From positions 62,001 through 126,000 of the forward strand of contig NZ_JAAWWP010000011.1 of assembly GCF_012273655.1 (NCBI RefSeq): a stretch of 64,000 bases of DNA, read 5' to 3'. Numbering within the stretch: position 1 is the stretch's first letter; each line of letters starts with the position of its first letter. Positions 25,729-33,401 of this stretch are shown here, one piece after another. A model generated the notes under the pieces. It searched no databases. It was given only the letters and a program-made list of their open reading frames with translations, and was not told the DNA's origin. This DNA is from Streptomyces physcomitrii (lineage in GTDB: Bacteria > Actinomycetota > Actinomycetes > Streptomycetales > Streptomycetaceae). A program made the translations under genes and the position numbers.

Positions 25729-26664
25729 TCAGGCGGCGGGGCGCAGGTGCCGCCGGGCCCACTCCTCGAAGCCGGTCAGCGGGATGCCCAGCTCCCGCGC
25801 GTACCGGGGGCGGCCCGGCTGACCGGCGGCGTTCAGCCACTCGTGGTGGGCGCCCATCGCGGGCATCCCGGCGGCGAGGGCCTCCTGCTCGGTCATGTCC
25901 GGCGCGGACAGCGGCCTGCCGAGGACGCGGGAGAGGACCGCGGCGATCTCCGTCATCGAGAGGTAGGCGCTCGCCAGCTCCAGCTCGACCCCGTCGAACC
26001 GCTCCGGCGCGGTGAAGGCCGCGGCCGCCGCCGAGCCGATGTCCGCCACCGCGACCAGCGACAGCCGGGTCTCCGGGTACAGGACGCTCACCAGGCCGCC
26101 CTCGATGCCGCGCGGGAAGAGGAAGGCCATGGACGGCAGGAAGTTCTCCATGAAGAAGCCCGGCTTGAGCAGCGTCCAGTGCGGGAACCCGGCCGCGCGG
26201 ACCCGGTCCTGGATCGCGGTCTTGGCGCCCAGGGTCGGTTCCATCCGGGCCCAGCGGCCCTCGGCCCAGCCGGGGACCTCGGTGTGCTGCCCGGCGCCGG
26301 TGACCGAGGTGTGCACGAACTGCGCCACCCCGGCGGCCCTCGCGCCCTCCACGAGGTTGACGCCCTGGGCCACCTCCCCCTCGAAGTCGAAGCCGTCCGC
26401 GGTGGCGGCGGGCATCTGCACGGAGAAGACGGCTCGGGCGCCCTCGGCGGCCCGGACCACGGAATCGCGGTCGTGGAGATCGCCGGTGACCAGCTCGGCG
26501 CCGAGCGCCCGGACGGCCCGGGCGCGTCGGCTCGCCGGGTCCCGCACCAGCGCGCGGACGGGCACGCCCGCGGCCAGCAGCGCGCGGGCCGTGGCCCCGC
26601 CCTGCCTGCCGGTGGCGCCGGTGACCAGGACGGGTGCGCTCGCGGGCATGGCGCTTGCGGACAT
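25729..26664 (-). CDS. NmrA-like NAD(P)-binding protein
   Basis: 311 aa; ATG preceded by AGGAG. VLVTGATGRQGGATARALL at residue 12 is the glycine-rich dinucleotide site of the atypical SDR NmrA/HSCARG group. VFSVQMPAATADG, FVHTSVTGAG and LLKPGFFMENFLPSMAF are typical of the fold. These proteins often act as redox sensors or NADPH-dependent quinone or isoflavone reductases. It is divergent from a TetR gene, with two copies of a palindromic operator between them, so the TetR probably represses it. Substrate unknown. Confidence 0.87.
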   Translation of the reverse strand: MSASAMPASAPVLVTGATGRQGGATARALLAAGVPVRALVRDPASRRARAVRALGAELVTGDLHDRDSVVRAAEGARAVFSVQMPAATADGFDFEGEVAQGVNLVEGARAAGVAQFVHTSVTGAGQHTEVPGWAEGRWARMEPTLGAKTAIQDRVRAAGFPHWTLLKPGFFMENFLPSMAFLFPRGIEGGLVSVLYPETRLSLVAVADIGSAAAAAFTAPERFDGVELELASAYLSMTEIAAVLSRVLGRPLSAPDMTEQEALAAGMPAMGAHHEWLNAAGQPGRPRYARELGIPLTGFEEWARRHLRPAA

Positions 26665-26690
26665 GGGGGCTCCTCGGGGTGGGCGGACAG

Positions 26691-26746
26691 GAAACGGCGG
26701 GCCCCGCCGTTTCTGCTCCGGTACGATATGGCGGGCCCCGCCGTTT
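26691..26746. promoter_or_regulatory. twin TetR operators between nmrA-like and tetR genes
   Basis: Operator 1 (26691-26713) is perfect: AAACGGCGGG-C-CCCGCCGTTT plus a flanking G/C pair. Operator 2 (26726-26746) has the same right arm and a left arm with 8 of 10 matches (ATATGGCGGG). Centres are 34 bp apart. They lie between the divergent genes starting at 26664 and 26817, the classic position for TetR autorepression. TACGAT at 26722 may be a -10 element for the tetR direction. Confidence 0.65.
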
Positions 26747-26816
26747 AGCAATCCCGGCCGGGAGTCCCGTCGGCGGTCCCGGCGGTGGCGCGGTCGGCAA
26801 TCCCGGAGGTGACGCA

Positions 26817-27464
26817 GTGCCCGAGCGGCAGCGTTCGGACGCCCGGCGCAACTACCGGCGCATCCTCGCCGTGGCCGAGGAGGAGGTCGCCGCGCGGGGT
26901 GCCGGTGCCTCCCTGGAGCAGATCGCCCGTACCGCGGGGGTCGGTTCGGCGACCGTGCGCCGGCACTTCCCCACCCGCCGCGCGCTCCTGGGGGCGGTCT
27001 CCCGGACGCGGATCGAGGCCCTGTGCGCCCGCGCCCGGGAGCTGACGGGCCGGGGCGACAGCCGGGCCGCCCTCCTGGAGTGGCTGGACGAGGTCCTCGC
27101 CTACTCCCTCTCCGCCCGGGGGCTGGCCTCCGCCCTCGCCTACGACGGCCCGGTGCGCGAGAACAGCTGCGCGGCGGTGCTGGAGGACGCGGGGGATCCG
27201 CTGCTGCGCCGGGCCGTACGGGACGGGGCGGTGGCGGCAGGGGTCACCGTCGCCGACCTGATCACGCTGATCGTCGGCATCGTCCTGGCCACCGAGGAGC
27301 ACCCCGACCCCGCCGCCCAGGCGGACCGGCTGCTCCGGCTGGCCGTGGCCGGGCTGGAGTCCGCGGAGCTGGGCGAGGGGGAAGGGGCGGGCGAGCGGTC
27401 GGGGCGGCAAGGGGCTGGGCGAGAGCAGGAGCAGGGGCAGGGGCGGGAGCAAGGGCTGAGCTGA
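26817..27464 (+). CDS. TetR-family transcriptional regulator
   Basis: 215 aa; GTG after GGAGGTGAC. The helix-turn-helix is at residues 25-50 (ASLEQIARTAGVGSATVRRH followed by FPTRRALL), the standard TetR N-terminal domain. The C-terminal ligand domain is of the type seen in regulators of SDR/NmrA genes (LADLITLIVGIVLATEEH-like). The last 40 residues are a Glu/Gly/Gln-rich tail (EGEGAGERSGRQ, then QEQGQGREQ) from a purine-rich DNA repeat. It is divergent from the NmrA gene and faces twin operators, so it is probably an autorepressor responding to an electrophile or drug; the ligand is unknown. Confidence 0.9.
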   Translation: MPERQRSDARRNYRRILAVAEEEVAARGAGASLEQIARTAGVGSATVRRHFPTRRALLGAVSRTRIEALCARARELTGRGDSRAALLEWLDEVLAYSLSARGLASALAYDGPVRENSCAAVLEDAGDPLLRRAVRDGAVAAGVTVADLITLIVGIVLATEEHPDPAAQADRLLRLAVAGLESAELGEGEGAGERSGRQGAGREQEQGQGREQGLS

Positions 27465-27561
27465 GGGTCCGTACGGCCGGGGCGGCCGGGGCGGCTGAGT
27501 GGGGGCTGCCCCCGTACCGCCATCGTTCAGATGCGGGTCCACACGCAGGTCTACGCGCGGA

Positions 27562-27600
27562 GATTTCCCTTGCGGTATCCATGTATTCATACTGAATCCC
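27562..27600 (+). promoter_or_regulatory. AT-rich promoter region of the purine permease gene
   Basis: In the 269-bp gap before the permease a locally AT-rich patch contains TTGCGG and TATTCAT/TACTGA hexamers and the dyad ATTCA-TAC-TGAAT (27585-27597). It stands out from the flanking 75% GC sequence and is the best candidate promoter/operator. Boundaries are approximate. Confidence 0.35.
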
Positions 27601-27733
27601 GTTCGACCTGGCCGGTTCTCATCGGAGATTCCCCCAAAGGCCCCCGCGCCGCGCACTCTCCCGGACCGGTCGACGGCCCCTGGCGGCCGGGTCGAGCCGC
27701 CCCCGCCGCAGCCGCACGATCCCGAGGTCCCCC

Positions 27734-29182
27734 ATGCCCAGCCCGGCCCCCGGCCCGGTCGACGCCCCGCAGGGCGCGTCCGTGCTGCCGCACGGTCCGC
27801 TCGACCGCTTCTTCAAGATCAGCGAACGGGGCTCGACCCTCGCCCGTGAGGTGCGCGGCGGCTTCGCCACCTTCTTCGCCATGGCGTACATCGTCGTCCT
27901 GAACCCGATCATCCTGTCCAGCGCCAAGGACATGCACGGGCACCACCTGGACAACGGCCAGCTGGTCACCGCCACCGCGCTGACCGCCGCCTTCACCACC
28001 CTCCTGATGGGCGTCATCGGCAACGTCCCGATCGCGCTCGCCGCCGGGCTCGGCGTGAACACCGTGGTCGCCCTCCAGCTCGCCCCCAGGATGAGCTGGC
28101 CGGACGCGATGGGCATGGTCGTCCTCGCGGGCTTCGTGGTGATGCTGCTGGTCGCCACCGGTCTGCGGGAGCGGGTGATGAGCGCGGTGCCGCTCGGGCT
28201 GCGCAAGGGCATCGCCATCGGCATCGGCCTGTTCATCATGCTGATCGGCCTGGTGGACGCCGGTTTCGTCTCGCGGATCCCGGACGTGGCCGAGACCACG
28301 GTCCCGCTCCAGCTCGGCGGCGACGGGCGCCTGGACGGCTGGCCGGTCCTGGTCTTCGTGCTCGGGGTGCTGCTCACCCTGGCCCTCCTGGTGCGCAAGG
28401 TGCCCGGGGCGATCCTGCTCAGCATCGTCGCGATGACCGCGGTGGCGATGATCATCGAGGCGGCCGCGGACGTGCCCTCCTGGGGCCTGACGACCCCCAA
28501 GTGGCCCGGGAACCCGGTCTCCTCCCCGGACTTCGGGCTGGTCGGCGAGGTCAGCCTGTTCGGCGGCTTCGGCAAGGTCGGCCTGCTCACCGGCACGCTC
28601 TTCGTCTTCACCGTGCTGCTCTCGTGTTTCTTCGACGCGATGGGCACGATCATGGGCATCGGCGACGAGGCCGGGCTCACCGACGAGGCCGGCGGCATGC
28701 CCGGCATGAACCGGGTCCTCTTCGTCGACGGCATCGCGGTCGCCGCGGGCGGCGCCTCGTCCTCCTCGGCCACCACCTGCTTCGTGGAGTCCACCGCGGG
28801 GGTCGGCGAGGGGGCGCGTACCGGCTTCGCCAATGTCGTCACCGGCGGGCTGTTCGCGGTGGCGCTCTTCCTCACCCCGCTCGCCACGATGGTGCCCTCC
28901 CAGGCGGCCACCCCCGCGCTGCTCGCGGTCGGCTTCCTGATCCTCTCGGGCTCGATCCGCGACATCGACTGGGCGGACTGGACCATCGCCGTCCCGGCCT
29001 TCGTGACGATGCTGATGATGCCGTTCACGTACTCGATCACCAACGGCATCGGGATGGGCTTCATCACCTTCACGGTGCTGCGCCTGGTGGCGGGGCGGGC
29101 CCGCGAGGTGCCGGTCGCGATGTACGTGGTCGCGGCGGTCTTCGTCTTCTACTACCTGATGCCGGCGCTCGGGCTGACCTGA
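27734..29182 (+). CDS. NCS2 family purine permease (AzgA-type)
   Basis: 482 aa with about 12-14 hydrophobic segments. GSTLAREVRGGFATFFAMAY and VVLNPIILS near the N-terminus, GVNTVVALQLAPRMSW, and the substrate motifs SCFFDAMGTIMGIGDEAGL plus ASSSSATTCFVESTAGVGEG identify the AzgA-like nucleobase:cation symporter branch, which takes up hypoxanthine, guanine or adenine. The ATG at 27734 has only a weak AGG upstream. The neighbouring DUF2530 and MarR genes follow the usual Streptomyces order. Ends against the orphan RHH gene with a strong hairpin between. Confidence 0.92.
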   Translation: MPSPAPGPVDAPQGASVLPHGPLDRFFKISERGSTLAREVRGGFATFFAMAYIVVLNPIILSSAKDMHGHHLDNGQLVTATALTAAFTTLLMGVIGNVPIALAAGLGVNTVVALQLAPRMSWPDAMGMVVLAGFVVMLLVATGLRERVMSAVPLGLRKGIAIGIGLFIMLIGLVDAGFVSRIPDVAETTVPLQLGGDGRLDGWPVLVFVLGVLLTLALLVRKVPGAILLSIVAMTAVAMIIEAAADVPSWGLTTPKWPGNPVSSPDFGLVGEVSLFGGFGKVGLLTGTLFVFTVLLSCFFDAMGTIMGIGDEAGLTDEAGGMPGMNRVLFVDGIAVAAGGASSSSATTCFVESTAGVGEGARTGFANVVTGGLFAVALFLTPLATMVPSQAATPALLAVGFLILSGSIRDIDWADWTIAVPAFVTMLMMPFTYSITNGIGMGFITFTVLRLVAGRAREVPVAMYVVAAVFVFYYLMPALGLT

Positions 29183-29196
29183 GGCCGGGCGGCGGA

Positions 29197-29221
29197 GCCG
29201 GGGTCAACCCGCGTCCCCGGC
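29197..29221. terminator. hairpin between permease and RHH genes
   Basis: GCCGGGG (29197-29203) and CCCCGGC (29215-29221) form a 7-bp stem with an 11-nt loop, and GGCGG/CGCC sequences extend it. It lies 15 bp after the permease stop and 22 bp before the end of the convergent RHH gene, so it may terminate both. Confidence 0.45.
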
Positions 29222-29242
29222 GCCCGCCGCTGCCGTGCGCCG

Positions 29243-29428
29243 TCAGACGGCTTTTCCGTAGAAACGTTCCGTCTCGTCGACGGCCGCGTGGAAGCGCTCG
29301 TCGAAGTCGTCGCGGACGAGCGTGCGGACCACGTAGTCCTGCACGCTCATGCCGCGCTTGGCCGCATGTCCCTTGAGCCGGTCGAGCAGCTCGCTGTCCA
29401 CCCGCAGGCTGAGCACCGTCGATCCCAT
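29243..29428 (-). CDS. orphan ribbon-helix-helix DNA-binding protein (antitoxin-like)
   Basis: 61 aa; ATG after GGGAGG. TVLSLRVDSELLDRLKGHAA (residues 4-23), then KRGMSVQDYVVRTLVRDDF, is the beta-strand plus two helices of CopG/Arc-type regulators. C-terminal DERFHAAVDETERFYGKAV resembles antitoxin tails. No toxin gene is adjacent on either side; the partner, if any, is elsewhere. A dyad CTCACTC-GTAT-GAGTGAG lies 53-70 bp upstream of the ATG and may be its own operator. It is divergent from the MarR gene. Confidence 0.8.
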   Translation of the reverse strand: MGSTVLSLRVDSELLDRLKGHAAKRGMSVQDYVVRTLVRDDFDERFHAAVDETERFYGKAV

Positions 29429-29480
29429 GGCACAAGCCTCCCGGGGCCCCGGCGCGCGGGGCCTCGCTTTCCGCAACCGT

Positions 29481-29498
29481 CTCACTCGTATGAGTGAG
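29481..29498. promoter_or_regulatory. operator-like dyad upstream of RHH gene
   Basis: CTCACTC (29481-29487) and GAGTGAG (29492-29498) are perfect 7-bp arms around GTAT. It is located 53-70 bp upstream of the RHH start and 85 bp from the MarR start, so either regulator could bind. Confidence 0.4.
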
Positions 29499-29569
29499 CG
29501 GTGGGCCGGAAGGGGGTTGGGTGGCCCGGGTCACGGGAAACGAGCTGGTACTTAGACAGAGTAATGAGT

Positions 29570-29575
29570 TAGGCT
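29570..29575 (+). promoter_or_regulatory. -10 element of a leaderless marR promoter
   Basis: TAGGCT ends 7 nt before the ATG at 29583. The intervening AAAGAAC contains no Shine-Dalgarno, so the transcript probably starts at the ATG. The 24 bp upstream (GACAGAGTAATGAGTTAG) are unusually AT-rich for this window. Confidence 0.45.
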
Positions 29576-29582
29576 AAAGAAC

Positions 29583-30131
29583 ATGCCCGACCTTTCCCCT
29601 GGCCCGAGCGCAGGCCACCCCCCTCCCGGCGGGGCTCCCGCGGGTTCCGCTGTTCCCGCGGCTCCCCCCTCCCCCGAGGGGACCGCGGCGGGCGGCTTCC
29701 GTCCGGACGCCGCCGAGGACATCGCCGCGGTCAACGCCCTGCGCTCCGCCGTGATGCGGCTGTCGCGACGGCTGAAGCACCAGCGGGTGGACGAGTCGCT
29801 GAGCCCGACCGAGATGTCGGTCCTCGGCACCCTCTTCCGCTGCGGCTCGGCCACCCCCGGTGAGCTGGCGCGCAAGGAGCACGTCCAGCCGCCCTCGATG
29901 ACCCGCATCGTGGCGCTCCTGGAGGCCAAGGGCCTGGTCAGTCTCGAGCCGCATCCCGAGGACCGCCGCCAGAAGCTCGTCACGCAGACCGAGCAGGCCG
30001 AGGCCATGCTGGAACAGAGCCGCCGCAAGCGGAACGCCTGGCTCTCCGGCCTCGCGGAGGAACTCGACGAGGACGACTGGGCGAAGATCCGCGCCGCCGC
30101 CCCCGTGCTGGAGAAGCTCGCCCACCTGTGA
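29583..30131 (+). CDS. MarR-family transcriptional regulator
   Basis: 182 aa. A 40-residue Pro/Ala-rich N-terminus precedes the winged helix (about 55-150): LSPTEMSVLGTLFRCGSATP, KEHVQPPSMTRIVALLEAKG, and the wing LEPHPEDRRQKLVTQT. DxR in the wing (PEDRRQK) is the family DNA-contact signature. It is probably leaderless. Its TGA overlaps a GTG of the following MFS gene, so the pair is an operon and the regulator likely controls the exporter in response to a phenolic or antibiotic ligand (inference). Confidence 0.9.
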   Translation: MPDLSPGPSAGHPPPGGAPAGSAVPAAPPSPEGTAAGGFRPDAAEDIAAVNALRSAVMRLSRRLKHQRVDESLSPTEMSVLGTLFRCGSATPGELARKEHVQPPSMTRIVALLEAKGLVSLEPHPEDRRQKLVTQTEQAEAMLEQSRRKRNAWLSGLAEELDEDDWAKIRAAAPVLEKLAHL

Positions 30132-30178
30132 CCGAGGGCGCCGCGCGCCCGCCGACCGACCGCCCAGGAGGCCCCGCC

Positions 30179-31519
30179 TTGAGTACGGGATCCGGAGCAG
30201 ACTCCGCCCCCGTCCCAGCCACCCACGACCCCTCGCCCGCCCGCGAGAAGAACACCTTCAGCTCGCTGAAGGTCCGCAACTACCGGCTCTTCTTCACCGG
30301 GCAGGTCATCTCCAACACCGGCACCTGGATGCAGCGCATCGCCCAGGACTGGCTGGTGCTCAGCCTCACCGGCTCCTCCGCCGCCGTGGGCATCACCACG
30401 GCGCTCCAGTTCCTGCCGATGCTCCTCTTCGGCCTGTACGGCGGTGTGCTCGTCGACCGGCTGCCCAAGCGCGCGCTGCTGCTCGTCACCCAGTCCGCGA
30501 TGGGCCTGACCGGCCTCGCCCTCGCCGTGCTCACCCTCAGCGGCCATGTCCAGGTGTGGCATGTGTATCTGACCGCCTTCCTCCTCGGACTCGCCACCGT
30601 CCTGGACAACCCGGCCCGCCAGACCTTCGTCTCGGAGATGGTCGGCCCCGGCCAGCTCGCCAACGCGGTCAGCCTGAACTCGGCCAACTTCCAGTCCGCC
30701 CGGCTGGTCGGCCCCGCCGTCGCGGGCGTCACCATCACCGCCGTCGGCTCGGGGTACGCCTTCCTCGCCAACGGCCTCTCCTTCCTCGCCCCGATCGCCT
30801 CCCTGCTCCTGATACGCACCGCCGAGCTGCACCCGGTGGCCCGCACCCCGCGCGGCAAGGGCCAGCTGCGCGAGGGGCTGCGCTATGTCGCGGGGCGTCC
30901 CGAGCTGCTCTGGCCGATCGTCCTCATCGGGTTCATCGGCACCTTCGCCTTCAACTTCCCGATCTGGCTCTCCGCCTTCGCCGACGACGTCTTCCACGCG
31001 GGCGCCGGCACCTACGGCATGCTCAACACCCTGATGGCCGCGGGCTCCCTGGCCGGTGCCCTGCTCGCCGCCCGCCGCGGCACCAGCAGGCTGCGGCTGC
31101 TGATCTTCGCCGCCGCGGCCTTCGGCGCCCTGGAGATCGTGACCGCGCTCGCGCCCACGTTCTGGCTCTTCGCGGCGCTGCTCGTGCCGGTCGGCATGTG
31201 CGGCCTCACGGTCAACGTCACCGCGAACTCCTCGGTCCAGATGGCCGTCGACCCCGCCATGCGCGGCCGGGTGATGAGCCTGTTCATGATGGTCTTCACC
31301 GGCGGTACGCCCTTCGGTGCCCCGCTCATCGGCTGGGTCACCGACACCTACGGCGCCCGGCTCGGCTTCGCCGCGGGCGGAGTCGTCGCCGTGCTCGCCG
31401 CCACCGCGGTCGCCTTCGCCCTCGCCAGGGCGGGCGGGCTGCGCCTGTCGGTGCGCTGGAACCGGGGCCACCCGGACGTGCGCTTCGTGCCGCGCGAGGA
31501 ACTCGCGGCGGTGGCCTGA
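30179..31519 (+). CDS. MFS transporter, drug-efflux type
   Basis: 446 aa from TTG 30179, preceded by a perfect AGGAGG at 7-nt spacing; an in-frame GTG at 30128 that overlaps the marR stop is the alternative. Twelve predicted helices follow from LKVRNYRLFFTGQVISNTGT, including DRLPKRALLL (loop 2-3), QDWLVLSLTGSSAAVG, DNPARQTFVSEMVG and GRVMSLFMMVFTG, features of the MFS_3/enterobactin-exporter-like group. Linked with MarR, export of a drug or metabolite is likely. Substrate unknown. Confidence 0.88.
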   Translation: MSTGSGADSAPVPATHDPSPAREKNTFSSLKVRNYRLFFTGQVISNTGTWMQRIAQDWLVLSLTGSSAAVGITTALQFLPMLLFGLYGGVLVDRLPKRALLLVTQSAMGLTGLALAVLTLSGHVQVWHVYLTAFLLGLATVLDNPARQTFVSEMVGPGQLANAVSLNSANFQSARLVGPAVAGVTITAVGSGYAFLANGLSFLAPIASLLLIRTAELHPVARTPRGKGQLREGLRYVAGRPELLWPIVLIGFIGTFAFNFPIWLSAFADDVFHAGAGTYGMLNTLMAAGSLAGALLAARRGTSRLRLLIFAAAAFGALEIVTALAPTFWLFAALLVPVGMCGLTVNVTANSSVQMAVDPAMRGRVMSLFMMVFTGGTPFGAPLIGWVTDTYGARLGFAAGGVVAVLAATAVAFALARAGGLRLSVRWNRGHPDVRFVPREELAAVA

Positions 31520-31532
31520 GGGGCGGCACCGG

Positions 31533-32087
31533 ATGAGACTCTTCGCCGCCGTCCTCCCGCCGCCCGCCGCGGTGGACGAACTCGCCCGCGCCGTGGCCCG
31601 CCTGCGCGCGCTGCCGGGCGCCGAGGCGCTGCGCTGGACCGACCGGGAGGGCTGGCACCTCACCCTCGCCTTCTACGGGGAGACCGCCGAGGAGGAGCTG
31701 CCCGCGCTCTCGGCGGGCCTCGCCCTCGCGGCGGCCGGGGAGGCGGACTTCCCGCTGGCCCTGCGCGGCGGCGGCCGCTTCGGCTCCCGCGCGCTGTGGG
31801 CCGGGGTGGCGGGCGACCTGACCGCCCTCGGCCGCCTCGCCGAGCGGTCCCGGGCTGCCGCCCCCGGCGACGCCGACCGCACCTACCGGCCCCATCTGAC
31901 CCTGGCCCGCGGCCGCGGCCCCGCCGACCTGGCCCCGTACGTCTCCGTGCTCGACGCCTTCGAGGGCGCCGGGTGGCGGGCCGGGGAGCTGGCCCTGGTC
32001 CGCAGCAACCTCGGGGGCGGGCCGGACCGCGCCGGCCCGCCGCGGTACGAGAAGGTCGCGGGCTGGCCCCTGAGGGGCGCAGGTTAG
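31533..32087 (+). CDS. thpR: RNA 2',3'-cyclic phosphodiesterase (2'-5' RNA ligase family)
   Basis: 184 aa, ATG 13 bp after the MFS stop. Two HxTx motifs are present, WHLTLAFYG (about 40) and PHLTLARGRG (about 119), which form the 2H phosphoesterase active site. Family members open RNA 2',3'-cyclic phosphates to 2'-phosphates. MRLFAAVLPP at the N-terminus is typical. Length is normal for ThpR. It is probably transcribed with the marR-MFS genes but unlikely to be functionally linked. Confidence 0.92.
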   Translation: MRLFAAVLPPPAAVDELARAVARLRALPGAEALRWTDREGWHLTLAFYGETAEEELPALSAGLALAAAGEADFPLALRGGGRFGSRALWAGVAGDLTALGRLAERSRAAAPGDADRTYRPHLTLARGRGPADLAPYVSVLDAFEGAGWRAGELALVRSNLGGGPDRAGPPRYEKVAGWPLRGAG

Positions 32088-32090
32088 TCT
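32085..32090 (+). promoter_or_regulatory. -10 element ahead of the 29-aa membrane peptide
   Basis: TAGTCT ends 6 nt before the GTG at 32097. A GGAGG sits flush against the GTG (spacing zero), which is poor for a ribosome site, so a leaderless message is more likely. Confidence 0.35.
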
Positions 32091-32096
32091 CGGAGG

Positions 32097-32186
32097 GTGA
32101 ATCCCAAGACCCGCAACCAGATCATGGCCGGTGTGCTCGTCCTGATGTTCGCCGTGGTGGCGGTCGCCGCCGCAGCCGGGCGCTGA
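32097..32186 (+). CDS. 29-aa single-helix membrane peptide
   Basis: GTG start, product MNPKTRNQIMAGVLVLMFAV followed by VAVAAAAGR. A polar, positively charged N-terminus and one hydrophobic helix of about 18 residues suggest a small inner-membrane protein. This size is below most gene callers' cut-off. TAGTCT at 32085-32090 is placed for leaderless transcription. Function unknown. Confidence that it is real is moderate, because the segment reads like a clean transmembrane helix with a stop directly after AGR. Confidence 0.55.
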   Translation: MNPKTRNQIMAGVLVLMFAVVAVAAAAGR

Positions 32187-32238
32187 GTACGGGCGGCAGC
32201 CGAGCAGGCCGCCGGCCGGACCGGCCCGCGAGGGACCG

Positions 32239-32287
32239 GCCCGGCCGGGCAGTGCCCCGCCGGGTGGTCGCCCGGCCGGGCAGTGCC
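32239..32287. repeat. 18-bp direct repeat with 31-bp period
   Basis: GCCCGGCCGGGCAGTGCC occurs at 32239-32256 and 32270-32287, without mismatch, in the gap between two convergent genes. Confidence 0.6.
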
Positions 32288-32290
32288 TGA

Positions 32291-32306
32291 CCGGGCGACC
32301 GCCCGG
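32291..32306. terminator. short GC hairpin between convergent genes
   Basis: CCGGGC (32291-32296) pairs with GCCCGG (32301-32306) around GACC. It lies just upstream of the aldo/keto reductase stop on the opposite strand and after the small membrane peptide; a bidirectional terminator is plausible. Confidence 0.35.
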
Positions 32307-32332
32307 CGATCACCGGGCGGAGGCCGCCGGGA

Positions 32333-33322
32333 TCACCAGGCGAAGGCCTCCGGGGAGGGACCCGGACCCGGGAAGATCCCCTCCAGGCCGTCGAGGACCT
32401 CCGCCGAGAGCTCCAACTCGACCGCACGCAGGGCGGAGGCGAGCTGGTCCGCGGTGCGCGGGCCGACGATGGGGCCGGTGACCCCCGGGCGGGTGAGCAG
32501 CCAGGCGAGCGCCGCCTCGCCCGGTTCCAGACCGTGCTTGGCGAGCAGGTCCTCGTAGGCCTGCACCTGCTCCCGTACCGCCGTGTTGGCGAGCGCGTCG
32601 GCGCTGCGGCCGGAGGCGCGGCGGCCGCCCTCGGACTCCTTGCGGATCACCCCGCCGAGCAGCCCGCCGTGCAGCGGGGACCAGGGGATGACGCCGAGTC
32701 CGTACTCCTCGGCGGCGGGGATGACCTCCATCTCGGCGCGGCGCTCGGCGAGGTTGTAGAGGCACTGCTCGCTGACCAGGCCGAGGCGCCCGGCGCGGGC
32801 GGCGGCCTCGTTGGCCTGGGCGATCTTGTAGCCGGGGAAGTTGGAGGATCCGGCGTAGAGGATCTTGCCCTGCTGGATCAGGACCTCGACGGCCTGCCAG
32901 ATCTCCTCGAAGGGTGTCTTCCGGTCCACGTGGTGGAACTGGTAGACGTCGATGTAGTCGGTCTGGAGCCGCTTGAGGCTGGCGTCCACCGCCCGGCGGA
33001 TGTTCACCGCGGAGAGCTTGTCGTGGTTGGGCCAGACCTCGCCGCCGGCGCCCATGTTCCCGTAGACCTTGGTGGCGAGCACCGTCTTGTCGCGCCGTCC
33101 GCCGCCCTGGGCGAACCAGGTCCCGAGGATCTCCTCGGTACGGCCCTTGTTCTCGCCCCAGCCGTACACATTGGCGGTGTCGAAGTAGTTGACCCCCGCG
33201 GCGTGCGCCGCGTCCATGATCGTGTGACTGGTCGCCTCGTCCGTCTGCGGCCCGAAGTTCATCGTGCCGAGAACGAGGCGGCTGACCTTGAGTCCCGTGC
33301 GTCCAAGCTGCGTGTACTTCAT
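32333..33322 (-). CDS. aldo/keto reductase
   Basis: 329 aa, starting at ATG. Asp48 and Tyr53 in NYFDTANVYGWGENKG, the lysine in TVLATKVYG and the histidine in YQFHHVD form the AKR catalytic tetrad. YAGSSNFPGYKIAQANE and GPIVGPRTADQLASAL form the NADPH site. These enzymes reduce aldehydes and ketones with NADPH. The resemblance is to the general AKR branch often induced by electrophiles, and a MerR-type operator dyad (33341-33356) lies 19-34 bp upstream. Confidence 0.93.
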   Translation of the reverse strand: MKYTQLGRTGLKVSRLVLGTMNFGPQTDEATSHTIMDAAHAAGVNYFDTANVYGWGENKGRTEEILGTWFAQGGGRRDKTVLATKVYGNMGAGGEVWPNHDKLSAVNIRRAVDASLKRLQTDYIDVYQFHHVDRKTPFEEIWQAVEVLIQQGKILYAGSSNFPGYKIAQANEAAARAGRLGLVSEQCLYNLAERRAEMEVIPAAEEYGLGVIPWSPLHGGLLGGVIRKESEGGRRASGRSADALANTAVREQVQAYEDLLAKHGLEPGEAALAWLLTRPGVTGPIVGPRTADQLASALRAVELELSAEVLDGLEGIFPGPGPSPEAFAW

Positions 33323-33340
33323 GGCAACCCAGCCAACGCG

Positions 33341-33359
33341 CTGGAGTGCGCTCTAGGCA
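33341..33359 (-). promoter_or_regulatory. MerR-type operator and promoter spacer for the aldo/keto reductase
   Basis: CTGGAG-TGCG-CTCTAG (33341-33356) is a dyad with 5 of 6 paired positions. On the minus strand it sits between TTGCCT (33354-33359) and TTGGCT, separated by about 18 bp, the long spacer used by MerR-family activators. No merR gene is within the window. Confidence 0.45.
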
Positions 33360-33401
33360 AGGGCGGCAGGGCGGGCGAGTGGGGGGCGGGGCGGCCCGGG
33401 G

